Positions 23,968 to 34,587 of a stretch of DNA of 64,000 nt are shown piece after piece (within the stretch, counting starts at the first letter, position 1; each line of letters starts with the position of its first letter). The notes beneath the pieces are model-generated. The model had not been told where the DNA came from and searched no databases. It saw only the letters and a list, made by a program, of their open reading frames with translations. Origin of the DNA: Rostrohypoxylon terebratum (taxonomy: Eukaryota; Ascomycota; Sordariomycetes; Xylariales; Hypoxylaceae); NCBI GenBank assembly GCA_022497145.1, contig MU385915.1, positions 120,137 to 184,136 of the forward strand, given 5' to 3'. The position numbers and the translations under genes are program-made.

Positions 23968-26671
23968 CTAGATCCCAGTAGGAGGCTTTTGAGGTAGGGT
24001 CGCCGGATTTCCATAGGTAGGTAGGTGGCTGAATGTCTGACCTGGTCCCGTCGGGGGTGGGATGTTTGGCTTGTTCGGCATCTGAGGCGGGGCTTGAGGC
24101 AGGTGCGCCGCCGGGTGTTGAGGTATATGCTGGGGCGGCTGGTGATAGGCCGGCAGAGAGTTGTTCGACCCTTGCCGGCTCATTCCATATCCCGGCCCGG
24201 CAACGTAAGGCTGAGGTGGCGGAGCGGGAGAGGCATATCCACTATAGGCTAGGTGAGGTGATCCAACTTGAGGGCTTCCGTGACCACCCATGTTATAAGG
24301 GGGAATCGGAGGCTGAACCTGCATCATCCCATTGGCGGGAACAAATGACTGGGTCTTAGGATTGAAAGCATGGCGGTTGTAACTTCCGGGAATAGGATGC
24401 TGGCTCTTAGGATCATGCGGGTTCGCATTCGCGGGAAGTTGTCCAAACGCATAAGGGATGCCAAGAGGTCCTGCGGCTCCCTGGGCTGCAGGCTGAGGTG
24501 GTCGTCCTTGATACGGGCTAGAAGAGGGCACCTGGGGAGGGTAGGTGGGAGGCTGTTGCCACTGCTGTTGCGGGGGAGTTTGAACTGGTCCACCATAAGC
24601 CCCCATCGAACCATTGGGAGGGTTGTATCGTGACGGAGCAGGTTGGGTCTGAGGATACTTGATATGAGGTCAGCTCGGTGATATAATTTATTGGGATTTT
24701 ACTCACCACTGGCATACCCCCATACTGAGGGTACGGATTGTTTGGCATCATGGTAGGATACGCCTGGGGAGGAGGCGCGTATGCCTGAGGCATTTGAGTT
24801 TGGTACGGCTGTTGTACTGGACTGTTATATTGCGGGTGCCCGATGGGGACGTAGTGTGGTGTCCAGTTGGGCTGGTGAGGATTGTAGTACGGTTGGTACT
24901 GAGAACGGGAGTCGAAGCTTTCTGAGTCGTCTCTCCGTTGTTTTCCCATCTTCCCACGTTTCCCAAGGGTTGACTTATCCTTGGCGGATACGGAGCTTGC
25001 TCTCGAAACTCCGTTTGCATCTTCATTTTCTGAGGTTTATCAGTATTTTTAAGCACAATAAGGAATGCAGATAAAAAAACATACCTGGTGTGGATTCTCC
25101 CGGTTTGTCGGTGCCGAAGATCTTCTCTCGGGCTTTGAGGTAGGCTTCTTCGCGCTCTTCTCTGGTGAGTCTACCGTATGGTTAGTAAGGAGTGCAAAAT
25201 TAGTATTGATATTACCTACTTTTCTTTCGTTGGCGCTCCTTTCTCCTTTCCGTCGCTCCCAACTTCGGAGGTAGCTTTGGACGGACTAGTACTTGCTTGG
25301 CCTGATCCTCCTTCCTCACCTCGCCGCATAATCTTCTTTGGCAAGAGTTGAGGAGGCGTCGTAGTGGTGCTTGCGTTGTTGTTCGTTCCAGCGATGCTTG
25401 CTAGAGAGGGAGGCACGCGGCAAAATGGAGTTCGATAAATGCGAACGGATCCTTGGACTGCCTCGAAAGAATGTGTCATATGATAATAATCGGCGAGCTT
25501 GTGGGTCAGCATCCTACAGAAAGAATTGTTCGGCGGGAAGTCCATATAAGGTTCCCTATACCTTTGTTAGCCCTAAAGAACTCACTAGTTAAATATGTTT
25601 TATGTGCACTTACTTAGAAGATTGGACAAAGTTAATAACTTCCTGTTCCAATCTGAGTAGGAATATCCTGTCTTTCGGGGATTGCATGGCTTCGAGAAGC
25701 TTCTCGTCTGGGTTCTGACCATACATGGAGGTAAATGCATCAGAAGATCCATTCACTATACCCAGAGGCTGAGGTTGCTCAATAGGGGGCTGCTGGCTGG
25801 AAACGCCACTTTGGGGTGTAACAACGCCTTGATCCGGTGCTTCAGGGAGTATTTGGACGATCCGTCTCTCGGGCATATCGCCAATCCTAAGTCGATGAAT
25901 ACGAGCGACTTCTGAGCCAATCCGGGAATTCGCAATCAAGGACCCTCTCACGGAAAATGCCTCGTCGTCTTCCGCAGAAGCTTTCACGCTGGCGCTGTCG
26001 TCCGGCCGTAGAGATTCTTTCTCGTCGAGCGCGAATGTGGTTCCCGAGGTAATGCTCTTACCATCAAGACTAGGCGCCTTAGTATCCATCTCGGAGTTAG
26101 AATCCGCCCTCTGAGAAGCATCGTCTGACACGGACGTTGCGTTTTCAGGTTTGCCCTGCGAATCCCCCAAAGATGGCGAGGAGCCGTTCACGACGAGACT
26201 CGGCGTGGATGAAGCGCTGGCGGTGGAAAGCGAAGTTTGCTGATCTTTACCGCTTTGCGCAGGCTTAGCGCTGCTAACCGCCTCGGTACTGGGCGGCGTG
26301 GCCACTACGCCATTTGCTTTTGGAGCAGGTGTGGCTTTCGTAGCAACTTTCGGACTTTGTGTTGGAGTTGCTACATTCTTGCTTGATGTAGCAGGACTCG
26401 TAGAGATGGCAGGATGCTGTACGCGGTGGTCCATTGTAGGTACGGCGACTCGGGGAGTCGAAGCAATAGGTATATTCTCTTTAGGTTTAGAGATGGGTTT
26501 AGAGGCAACAACCTAGAGTACCATTAGCTACACAGCGATATAATAGAGTAGAAAGGGATGATGCGCTAAGCTGGAAGTCTGAAGAGATCTTGTGGTAGCG
26601 CTCTGGAGCCAACGTACCTTGGCGAAAGACAGTTTTTTAGGGCCAGCAGTTGCTGCTGGTACGGTCGCCAT
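23968..26671 (-). CDS. R3H and SUZ domain RNA-binding protein
   Basis: Model: complement(join(23968..24648,24707..25029,25085..25170,25220..25555,25614..26512,26618..26671)), 792 aa, five introns of 49-105 nt, all GT-AG with matching phase. Residues 1-290 are Ser/Thr/Ala/Pro-rich. The R3H domain lies at about 298-360 (LEQEVINFVQSSKEPYMDFP, RMLTHKLADYYHMTH, GSVRIYRTP); R3H binds single-stranded nucleic acid. A SUZ-type segment follows (LPKKIMRR at about 389-396, then REEREEAYLKAREKIFG at about 433-449). The remainder (residues about 480-792) is Pro/Gln/Tyr-rich low-complexity sequence (YNPHQPNWTPHYVPIGHP, then PQ-rich runs). This order matches the Encore/R3HDM group, implicated in mRNA regulation. 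The last intron has a second in-frame acceptor 12 nt upstream (AAG at 24661-24663), which would insert four residues (YPQ plus T context). Confidence 0.9.
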
Positions 26672-28560
26672 GATTAAATAGGTGAAGATCGCGTTTGATA
26701 GTAACCACTAGTAAGTCAGAGTGTATCGCTCGTCCTCGATAATGACAGGAAAGATAATCGACGTTCTCGCAAATCCTAAGTACCCCGAACGAACTAAAGC
26801 ACGTAACGATCGAGATGTCCGATAGCCTCGGTGTAACAGCGTTAGAGCGGCTAGGAATCAGGAAAGAAAATGAATAAAAGCAGCCCTCAGGGAGTACGAA
26901 ATACGGCTAATCATTGTCGTGTCGTGATTTGGGTATCTCGAAAATGCGTAGTGAAGGTAAAGATCCAAGGCTCGGAGTTTCTTTTTCTTTCCTATTTTTT
27001 CCCTTGAAGTTGAAATGGTCGGTCTGAGTGTTTTGCGTCTTCTTAACCGTCAACGATGGCGAGGAATAAAGTTACCGAATGATGATTGTGGAAATGATGG
27101 ATACTAGAATAGGGCTGCCGTCAGCAGGGGAAGGAAGGTCGGGGGTGGGATGCGGGATAGGAAGGGAAATGGAAGGGAAGTAAACGGGACGGGTAGACCA
27201 GGTAGGCCAGGGCAAAAGACAGATCAGTTATGGGATTGGACGGTAGAGGATTGGTTGACAGTGATCGAGTGGTAGATTAACATGTAAAGAAGTTGGGTTG
27301 CACAAACATTGATCGCATGAGAGGTCCTTAAGGTACCTTTAAGGACTGCAGTGAGGACCGTAGTGCGTAATGGCAATGGCTTCTGGCTGTTTCTCGTACC
27401 TAATGAGGACTCGGTCGCAAAGGTGTGAGATGATGCGCAGGTGGTCTTATTGCCCGCGTTTTTTGTTTGGGTATAGGGTATTGATATAAGCCACCTCAGG
27501 CACCGAATTCCAAGGATGTGGTTTTGCCGGCTGACGAAATTGAGATGTCCTGAGATGAAGGGTTGTTGGTGATGGCTTGAACCAGCGTGACCGAAGCAAA
27601 CGCCGATGATATTAGAGGAGGGAAAAAAAAAGAATGAGGCGGCTGTCGCCTTCTCTCCTTCTTATCCTTCCTTAAACACGAATTCGCTGTCGCACTCCAA
27701 ACTTTTCTATTCTTTTTTTTTTCTCGTAAAGGGCGAATGTCAAAAAATGTAGATATCTACGACATGCGATGTATGTAAGAAGAATTGGAGTGAGGCTTGG
27801 ATGTTGTATGTAGATTGTAGTAGATTAGTAGATAATCGGAAAAGCAATTGTGACGAAGAGGAAGTTAAAATCAAATCAAGGTTTCAATCTTTCTCCAGCC
27901 TGCGGCCCTGTCTCGGGTCGACCAACGTGAACATTTAAAAATGGCAGGGCTTTCTTAACAAAACTTGGGGAGGCACTAGGCTGCTAGGGTAGTTGGCGAG
28001 TTAGCGCCTCAGTTTTAGGTACCTACCGGTAGGAGCCGTGCCTACCTCTTTTTAGCACTAGGTTCTCTAGGACCTAGGTTCTACTTACTTTTAGGTACTT
28101 CCTACCTAAATCACAACTAGTATTAAATCGTAAAGAGACGAGGAGATGGCCCGTGCTCGCGGTGCAACTGTCTGCAATGTAGGACTTAGGTTTGCTATTA
28201 GCGTGGGGCGTAGTTGAGTTTCAAGCCTGCGAGAATTGTGGCTAGATAGGACTATCTGAACCATACACCGCCACAAATTATTTTATTTTACATGTACCCG
28301 TCTTGCCGTCGTTACTGGTGTAATCCTGTACCTGTCCACTGTCCATCTTGAGCAACCAAAGCAACCTTCTTGAAGGTGACCTTAAGGTGATAGACTTATT
28401 TCAACTTCCAAGGACCAAGGTTGTTTCATAAGAGATTAAATATATCTCACCTCATACTTCTATTTTGAGTCTTCTTTTCGAAATCATACAACCCACCTTT
28501 TACCCCTTACTCATCCTTTAATTATCAACATCATCCCGGTATTTCGAATCTCATCATCAC
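26672..28560. other. 1.9-kb divergent intergenic region
   Basis: Between the R3H-SUZ gene (leftward) and the zinc-knuckle gene (rightward). It probably holds a long leader for the R3H gene. Visible: poly-A/poly-T runs (about 27622, 27712) and, at 28010-28105, several GGTACC/CCTAGG palindromic units (for example CTAGGACCTAGGTT near 28068). No coding frame of note. Confidence 0.5.
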
Positions 28561-29592
28561 ATGTATCGAAGGGGTCCACCTAAATCGACACCTGCGAGCG
28601 TCCAATGTCAAAAATGCCTTAAAAGAGATATGTTCTACATTACCACTTACTCTTGGCCCCAGCTAACGTTCGCAGCACGTCACTATTCTTACGAATGCAA
28701 GGCCTCGTCACAGGACAGGCCATATGTTTCCAGGCCATCTCGGACGCAACAGCTTTTTAACCCAAAGCTGGTTCCAAAATTAGCCAGCGACGAGCCAAGC
28801 ACTCTTCCACAGAAACAGTAAGATATATATAGATAACACCAAGACATATTTGTATCATTACATGTTCACTAATCATTTTATAGGAAGGGTGTAGCTGACG
28901 AGGAGCTGGCTAAGCGGGAGGCCGAGAGGGCAAAGAAACGGGAATTAGAAGATGACGGTTCGGGAGATGAATCTCCAAAGCGTAGAAGATCTGCTTCCTA
29001 TGACTCCGTATCTTCAATATCTACGAGGCGGTCCGCTTCGCCACCGCCGCGAGCTCAGCAGCATTCGGCGGGTCCCCCAGATGCCCCCAGGAGAGGAAAC
29101 GTAAGCCCTTCGCCCGTGAGGCACGCCCCGCGGAAGCAGTCATACAGTTCCGCCAGCGACCATGGGCGGCGTGGTTCGCCCAGTCCTCGGAGACCTGTCA
29201 GAAGTAGAAGCCCATCAGATAGGCCAAGTCGGAGATCTAGGTCGCCATCGCGAGACTCCAGCCCCGCACGAAGCCGGCACGACTCGAGAGATGATGTGCC
29301 TCGTCAAAGGTTGCAAGACAATCGCCGCAGAAGGTATTCATCGAGTCCTAGCAGATCACCACCGGCACGTGACCGGCGACGATTTCGCTCAAGGTCTCCT
29401 GATGAACCACGAAGGCGAGGCAGAACCCCTCCACGACGGTACGAAGAGAGTGGAGGTCGTAATTCTGCACCTAAGCTTACAGATGGCGGACGGAGAGGAG
29501 GACCACCGCCGCGGCAGGAACGGCGTGAACGGAGTCTAAGTCCTTTCTCCAAGAGGTTAGCTCTCACACAGGCAATGAATTCGGGTCGTTGA
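28561..29592 (+). CDS. Zinc-knuckle (CCHC) RS-rich protein, ZCCHC10 family, with an AT-AC intron
   Basis: Preferred model: join(28561..28627,28679..28817,28884..29592), 304 aa. Intron 2 is ordinary (GTAAGA, CTAAT branch, TATAG; 66 nt). Intron 1 is a 51-nt in-frame stretch beginning ATATGT and ending GCAC. If removed, the protein reads VQCQKCLKRGHYSYECKA, an exact CX2CX4HX4C knuckle like that of ZCCHC10 (KCLEFGHWTYEC), followed by the family's RPSRTQQL. If kept, 17 residues (starting DMFYITTY) split the finger, so Cys-Cys and His-Cys are far apart. The rest (residues about 90-304) is Arg/Ser/Pro-rich with many SPSR/RSRSP dipeptides, like splicing-associated proteins. The family is nuclear, and a role in RNA processing is likely but not proven. 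It is tail to tail with cwf18, with a 144-bp gap. Confidence 0.88.
28628..28678 (+). other. Candidate AT-AC intron, 51 nt
   Basis: It begins ATATGT, which is the common fungal donor GTATGT with only the first G changed to A. It contains a CTAAC branch site at 28663-28667, 11 nt before the end, and ends GCAC. It is a multiple of three without a stop, so gene predictors will read through it. No GT-AG pair in this stretch keeps the frame. AT-AG (ending at 28675) keeps the frame but puts five residues between the second Cys and the His; only AT-AC gives the family spacing. Confidence 0.75.
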
Positions 29593-29736
29593 GATTGGGT
29601 ATCATAGTCTTAGGGTAGTCTCGGAGGTCATTATTGAGAACCAGTTCTACTTGAGCTTGCACATATTATAATCCATTTTCGCCAATGCTGTTGACCCAAC
29701 GCCGTAACAATGCAAATTAATCACCCTACGGCTCCC

Positions 29737-30420
29737 TTATATGGCGTCTTCCTCGTCCCTCTCTCTTCGTTCCTCCTCCTCATCTTCCCTCTCCCTCACC
29801 CGTAGACCCTCCACCAGCGCCACTCCATCCACACCAGCCGCCTCCTCGCTATCCCCCTCACCATTCTCAGCCGTCTTATCCGCACTCGTAGCCGTCTTCT
29901 TCGCCTGGGCCTGGGCCTGAGCATTTGCAATCCGCTCCCTCACCAACTTCGCAATCGCATTATCGGTGCGCACATTCAGCACCTCCAGTTTCTTATCCAG
30001 ATCCCTCTTCAGATCCCAATTCGGTTTCTTCGGCTGCAGCTTGAACAGATCAATCCCCTTGTCATCCTTCGCATCTTCCTCGGCTTTCTTCTTGATCTCC
30101 TTCTCCACATCCGCGGCTTGTTGTTCCAGCGTCGGGCCCTCCAGGGTCGCGGTAGGAGGCGCCTCGAACCCGAGCTTGGCCCCCTTGGCTTCGACGTCGT
30201 AGTTGCGGCCGGAGAGGTGCAGGCGCGTCACGTCGTTTTCTAGCTGCTCGTCTTGGTTCCCTGATTCTGCATGTGCGGGTGCGGGAGGCGACGCGGAGCG
30301 CTCTGATTCTGGAGGTGCGATCTCGTCGGCGGGTTGTTTGCGCTTTAGGTTCTTGAGCTTGGCGAGCCGCGCCTTTCGATCATCGGCTGCCGCGCTGAGC
30401 GTCGCGTGCGACGTCGACAT
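29737..30420 (-). CDS. cwf18: Pre-mRNA-splicing factor Cwf18 (CCDC12 family)
   Basis: Single exon, 227 aa. The signature block is at residues 123-165: IDLFKLQPKKPNWDLKRDLD followed by KKLEVLNVRTDNAIAKLV. This defines the Cwf18/CCDC12 family, a component found with the NineTeen complex and the activated spliceosome in the nucleus. The N-terminus has the family's RKARLAKLKNLKRKQP basic segment (residues 15-30). The C-terminus is an acidic/Arg coiled-coil tail (REREDEEEERRERDEED). No intron is needed. The antisense frames at 29966-30427 are shadows. It lies 144 bp from the RS-rich zinc-knuckle gene and is head to head with the PPR gene. Confidence 0.93.
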   Translation of the reverse strand: MSTSHATLSAAADDRKARLAKLKNLKRKQPADEIAPPESERSASPPAPAHAESGNQDEQLENDVTRLHLSGRNYDVEAKGAKLGFEAPPTATLEGPTLEQQAADVEKEIKKKAEEDAKDDKGIDLFKLQPKKPNWDLKRDLDKKLEVLNVRTDNAIAKLVRERIANAQAQAQAKKTATSADKTAENGEGDSEEAAGVDGVALVEGLRVREREDEEEERRERDEEDAI

Positions 30421-30915
30421 GTTGTAGTTGGTTGTCTAATTTTCTAGTTGATTTCTTGGCAATGGCAAATAGTCAGATTTTTTGAGGCTTAAGGGGGTAA
30501 AGAGTGGTGTTGGTTTGAGTACAAGACTTGTGAAAATCGACAAGATGAAGAAGGCAGGAAGGTACGACAAGTGAATTGAATTGGCGGTTTGATAGTAGGT
30601 GCTTAGACGTATCGATAAGAGAGATAACGCGATAAGGAAATTGAGCGCCACCAACCTTAAGTTTAAAGTCATTAACTTTCAACCTCTGCATCTGAACATA
30701 ATACCACTCAACAATCTAACAATTTAGACATCGCTGTATTATTCTTTGTACATTATTTCTAGCCCCGAGGCTTGGATGTTATTGAGGTTGTGGTTATGTT
30801 TTAGTCATCTCTAATTCTATTCCTTCCCACATTTTTCCGAGAGATGTGCTCTCGCGACCATAAAAATGCCTGATCGCCAACCGCATATCGATCGAGAAAT
30901 ACGTTCCCTTAAACA
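30421..30915. promoter_or_regulatory. Head-to-head intergenic region, cwf18 / PPR gene
   Basis: 495 bp between two divergent start codons. The minus-strand frames at 30436-30691 upstream of cwf18 are not supported as genes. No motif was assigned. Confidence 0.45.
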
Positions 30916-33549
30916 ATGTCAACACCATTCATATGCCGCCAATGCATAGCACGTCTTACACAGTCTCGTATTGTATACCTAAGACCAAACCGTTTTCAAT
31001 TACATACCCAAGCATTGCCGCCATCAACGCCGCAACCGACATGGGCTTCATTCACGCAAAGAGGGGAATCCTCCCTCGATCATGATGACACAAGCTCTGG
31101 CCTATCCCAACCACCTACATCACTTTCTGGACCTTTCGGATCTCAAGCTCCTGGACTTGAGCCAGGTCGGGGACGAGAACCTCGCTTAAGGAAATACATT
31201 CCCCGGCGGCGCCTTGAAACTGCGATGCGTGCTCATGTACACAGACCTACCACTTCCCGGCGTCTGAAATTAAAAGTGCTGAAGTCTCGTGGGAACTTCA
31301 TGTTTATTCGCGATGATGTTGCTTACATGTATGGTATAACGAACTACAACGCTCGTCACGCGGTGAACCAGCTAGGAAGGCTACTTGGTGGACGGGATTC
31401 TGGGCAAGAGGCGGGTGAAGAACTCGATAGGTATCATGATTGGAAAAAAAATCTTCCCGAATTATTACAGATTGTTCAAAAGTCGCAGATTACACCGAGC
31501 GATGGTGAAGATTCGATCCAGAGCAATGTGAAGAAGGACAATGCGGTCCAATCTTGGGAGACAGTCAGAGGTTCGTGGAGCGAGTTGAGCAACGACAGAC
31601 GGAAGACTATATGGCAAGACTACGTGGTCTCCTTGTTTCGATCTACTCCGGCCAAGGTGCCGAGTTTCGTGCAAGAGACCTTCCAGCCTGAACGGTGTCC
31701 AAATTATGTCATAGAAGACTCAATCTATCTCCTTTTGCGAAGTGTGGAGGGCGCCCGAGATGGTGGGCGGAAACGCAAACAAGTTGCAAACCTCATTTTC
31801 TTTCTACTTAAGGAAGCGCCTCCGAAATATTTGATCTTAGATCAATGGGCGATCTGGAAAGCGATATCACTGATACGCACGTCTCGAATTTTTGAATTCT
31901 ACGAGGCTCTGAGAAAGCTTGAACATCCCCTTCGGCAAAATACGCTGTTGCATCTTGCCAGTCGCTTGGCCGTCAGATCTAGGTACAAGGCACAAGCTAT
32001 AGATATCATACGTTTCCTCTCAACCATGCCCGGCTTCGATATCAATGCTCCGGCGCCTTCCAGCGTTTGTACCACGCTGTTTACGATGAAAAAGGGGGAC
32101 ATGGTTGCGGACGATGACGCCGCGCCAGACGAACTATTCAAAGCACTCCTTGATCTCGGGTTTCGCCCAAGTCTACTAGGTTTATCTGCGCTCATGCGAA
32201 ACTTTTGCGTTCGTGGACGGATTGACGTTGCGTGGAAGATATTCAATAGCTTGCTTGAAGCCGGCATCGAACCAGACGCCCATGTTTTTTCGATACTTCT
32301 TAATGGGGCGAAGAAAGCATTCGATATGGAATCTTTTCAACGTGACGTTGACATGATCGAGGCTACCAAAGGCTGGACACCGGTCCTTCTGAACGACTTT
32401 TTAGATTACATATATCAAATCGACGAGACCAAGGAGGAAACTAGGCGTGATCAACGCAAGAGGCTTGGCGTGAGAGCGTGGCGTCTGATGGTTCAACTAT
32501 ACACAAAATTCTTCCACCGTGCTCCATTTCAAAAAATCACGGACTTTCCATTGGATAATCTTTTTCAGAATATCAATGACACAACACCTCCGCATATGCA
32601 TGAAATTTCTCGCATGGTTACCAACTTGGCACAACGACCGGACGACATGCTCTTGCAGCCAGATAGCCTCACTCTTCAAATCATGCTCAAGGCCCATTAC
32701 TGGAGTATGACGGATCCAAAAGCCCTGCTAATATACTACAAGAAATTTATGGCAGCTTTTGCCTGGCGTGAACCAATTGTAACCAATCTCATCGAGGAGC
32801 GGGGAAATGCGATACACGATATTCTCTTAAAATGTCTCTTGCAGTTTGAAAGGACCTTTAACTTTGGTATTGAAATGATAAATCGAAGGGTCGAATATGC
32901 GTGGATGGAAAAAAAGAAGCATGGGAAAAACACATTCCACCCACCAGCGACAGTCCATACCTACACGATATTGATGAACGGCTACAGAAACCACAGGCAG
33001 TATGAAGGAGTAATCAGGACCCTTGATTCGATGGTCAAGGCAGGCATCACGCCCACCATGGCTACCTGGAATACTGTGATCGGGAGCTTACTCGAGACTG
33101 GAGCGATCGAACGCGCAGTGAGGGTTATAGAACACATAAATCGGATCGGCCTGCAACCAGATAAAGACACTATAGAGGAAGTCACATGCCTTACCTTGGG
33201 GAAGAGACAGGCGTTTGCCGAGTTTATGGCAAAGATAGATAAACGGCCTCGCCGCACAAATACGCGCAACTTCGTGAAGTGGCTACTCCGACTCTGGGAA
33301 AAAGAGAACGGGGAGTCGAAGGAAGCTCCCATCTCCCATAAGGACGCTCACCAAATCAATAAATTATACGATCAAATCGGGAGCGAAAACATACGTTTGA
33401 ACGCGGGCTTACGCGAGGAAGACATGTTCGAGGACGAGGAGAAGCTTCAGCTTCGCGACCGCAGCAGAGACATGGATTATATCATGCCGGTGAAAAGGGC
33501 GGCCAAAGAGAATAAGGCTATTAGTCACCGAGGGAAGAAAGTGTGGTAG
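30916..33549 (+). CDS. Mitochondrial pentatricopeptide repeat (PPR) protein
   Basis: Single exon, 877 aa. The N-terminus (MSTPFICRQCIARLTQSRIV and on, rich in Arg/Ser with no acids) looks like a mitochondrial targeting sequence. PPR-like helical pairs can be seen at residues about 415-455 (SALMRNFCVRGRIDVAWKIF, NSLLEAGIEPDAHVFSILLN) and about 680-750 (TYTILMNGYRNHRQYEGVIR, TLDSMVKAGITPTMATWNTV, AVRVIEHINRIGLQPDKDTI). A basic segment at about 95-140 (YIPRRRLETAMRAHVHR) may also bind RNA. PPR proteins bind specific organellar RNAs. Fungal members act in mitochondrial mRNA stability, splicing or translation, but I cannot say which transcript this one serves. The C-terminus is strongly charged. 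Minus-strand frames inside are shadows. Confidence 0.9.
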   Translation: MSTPFICRQCIARLTQSRIVYLRPNRFQLHTQALPPSTPQPTWASFTQRGESSLDHDDTSSGLSQPPTSLSGPFGSQAPGLEPGRGREPRLRKYIPRRRLETAMRAHVHRPTTSRRLKLKVLKSRGNFMFIRDDVAYMYGITNYNARHAVNQLGRLLGGRDSGQEAGEELDRYHDWKKNLPELLQIVQKSQITPSDGEDSIQSNVKKDNAVQSWETVRGSWSELSNDRRKTIWQDYVVSLFRSTPAKVPSFVQETFQPERCPNYVIEDSIYLLLRSVEGARDGGRKRKQVANLIFFLLKEAPPKYLILDQWAIWKAISLIRTSRIFEFYEALRKLEHPLRQNTLLHLASRLAVRSRYKAQAIDIIRFLSTMPGFDINAPAPSSVCTTLFTMKKGDMVADDDAAPDELFKALLDLGFRPSLLGLSALMRNFCVRGRIDVAWKIFNSLLEAGIEPDAHVFSILLNGAKKAFDMESFQRDVDMIEATKGWTPVLLNDFLDYIYQIDETKEETRRDQRKRLGVRAWRLMVQLYTKFFHRAPFQKITDFPLDNLFQNINDTTPPHMHEISRMVTNLAQRPDDMLLQPDSLTLQIMLKAHYWSMTDPKALLIYYKKFMAAFAWREPIVTNLIEERGNAIHDILLKCLLQFERTFNFGIEMINRRVEYAWMEKKKHGKNTFHPPATVHTYTILMNGYRNHRQYEGVIRTLDSMVKAGITPTMATWNTVIGSLLETGAIERAVRVIEHINRIGLQPDKDTIEEVTCLTLGKRQAFAEFMAKIDKRPRRTNTRNFVKWLLRLWEKENGESKEAPISHKDAHQINKLYDQIGSENIRLNAGLREEDMFEDEEKLQLRDRSRDMDYIMPVKRAAKENKAISHRGKKVW

Positions 33550-34587
33550 GAAAGAGATGACAGATTTCCCCGCCAATCTAGATCATATACAAATCAATAC
33601 CTATGAAATAACTTATTCTCCGATCTAGCTTGAACATCGTCCGCTATACCGAGCTACTTGGCATCGCAACTTTTACGACTCCCCTAGAATATATTCCAAG
33701 GGGCGTAGTCACCAGTATGTAATGAAGCTCACGTGAGCTCAATAAATGTCATTCGAATATGCTATCAAACCTTGCTTCCAGGATATATTTTACCCCATGC
33801 TTATCTTCAGACGAATCCATACGGCTGGGATGGTCTGCTCGAATAGGTAGGTGGAATAGGGATCTAGAACGAGATTTGGACAGGGCTGGGGTGAGGTTAA
33901 CCAAAGAAACAGGATAGATGCCCCTGACGCCCCTGACGCCCTCCATGCCCTTCACACACCGAATCCCTTCGCTCCCCGATACCAAGTACCCTTAGTCGCC
34001 GAAAGACATCATACGGGATAGGTATTGATCATGGAATATATCGATGGTCAGGTAATATACACACAGATCGCTTAACAAACCCAAGATATTATCATGTACA
34101 GGTACACAGTTAAGTCCGACTGTCCGAGGTTGTTCTAAGCGAGGGCGGAACAGGATCAATAAGCATTTTCTTTCGCTCACCACCCATCCACGGTACAGTA
34201 TTGTACAGTACAAGCCCTTGCCCGACCCGACCACATCTCCAGGTTGCTTACTGAAACCGTCTCTGATTCGCCGGTCACACGCCACCCCCACAAACGGGGT
34301 ACATAGAATTTTATGTAAAGATGGAAGTGAGGAGAGTTTAGGGGATAAGCATCTGGGCGGAGATAAGAGGGCGGCGATAAGGGAACCCACACCACTACTT
34401 GGCAACTGGCACTTACAGTTGCGGCATCTGTCAGATGTCAGATAATAGTAGTCGGAAGGCTGGATCAACGCTGGTCCGCGACGCGTACTAAGGGTTAACA
34501 AGAAAGAGACTAACAAAGTTTTACACTGTCATTACGCGTTACGGATGGCAATTACGATCACATTTCTAACGAAAACAATCGTCAACC
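33550..34587. other. Intergenic region, no supported gene
   Basis: About 1 kb. A short tandem (CCCCTGACG twice) lies at about 33918-33936, and a small direct repeat GTACAGTA appears at about 34193-34210. Overlapping minus-strand frames (33992-34516, 34177-34395) show no domain. It may hold the leader of the Gag-like ORF. Confidence 0.5.

Noticed and set aside
28628..28675. AT-AG reading of the odd intron
   Set aside because: Keeps the frame but leaves five residues between Cys and His, unlike the family; AT-AC gives the exact spacing.
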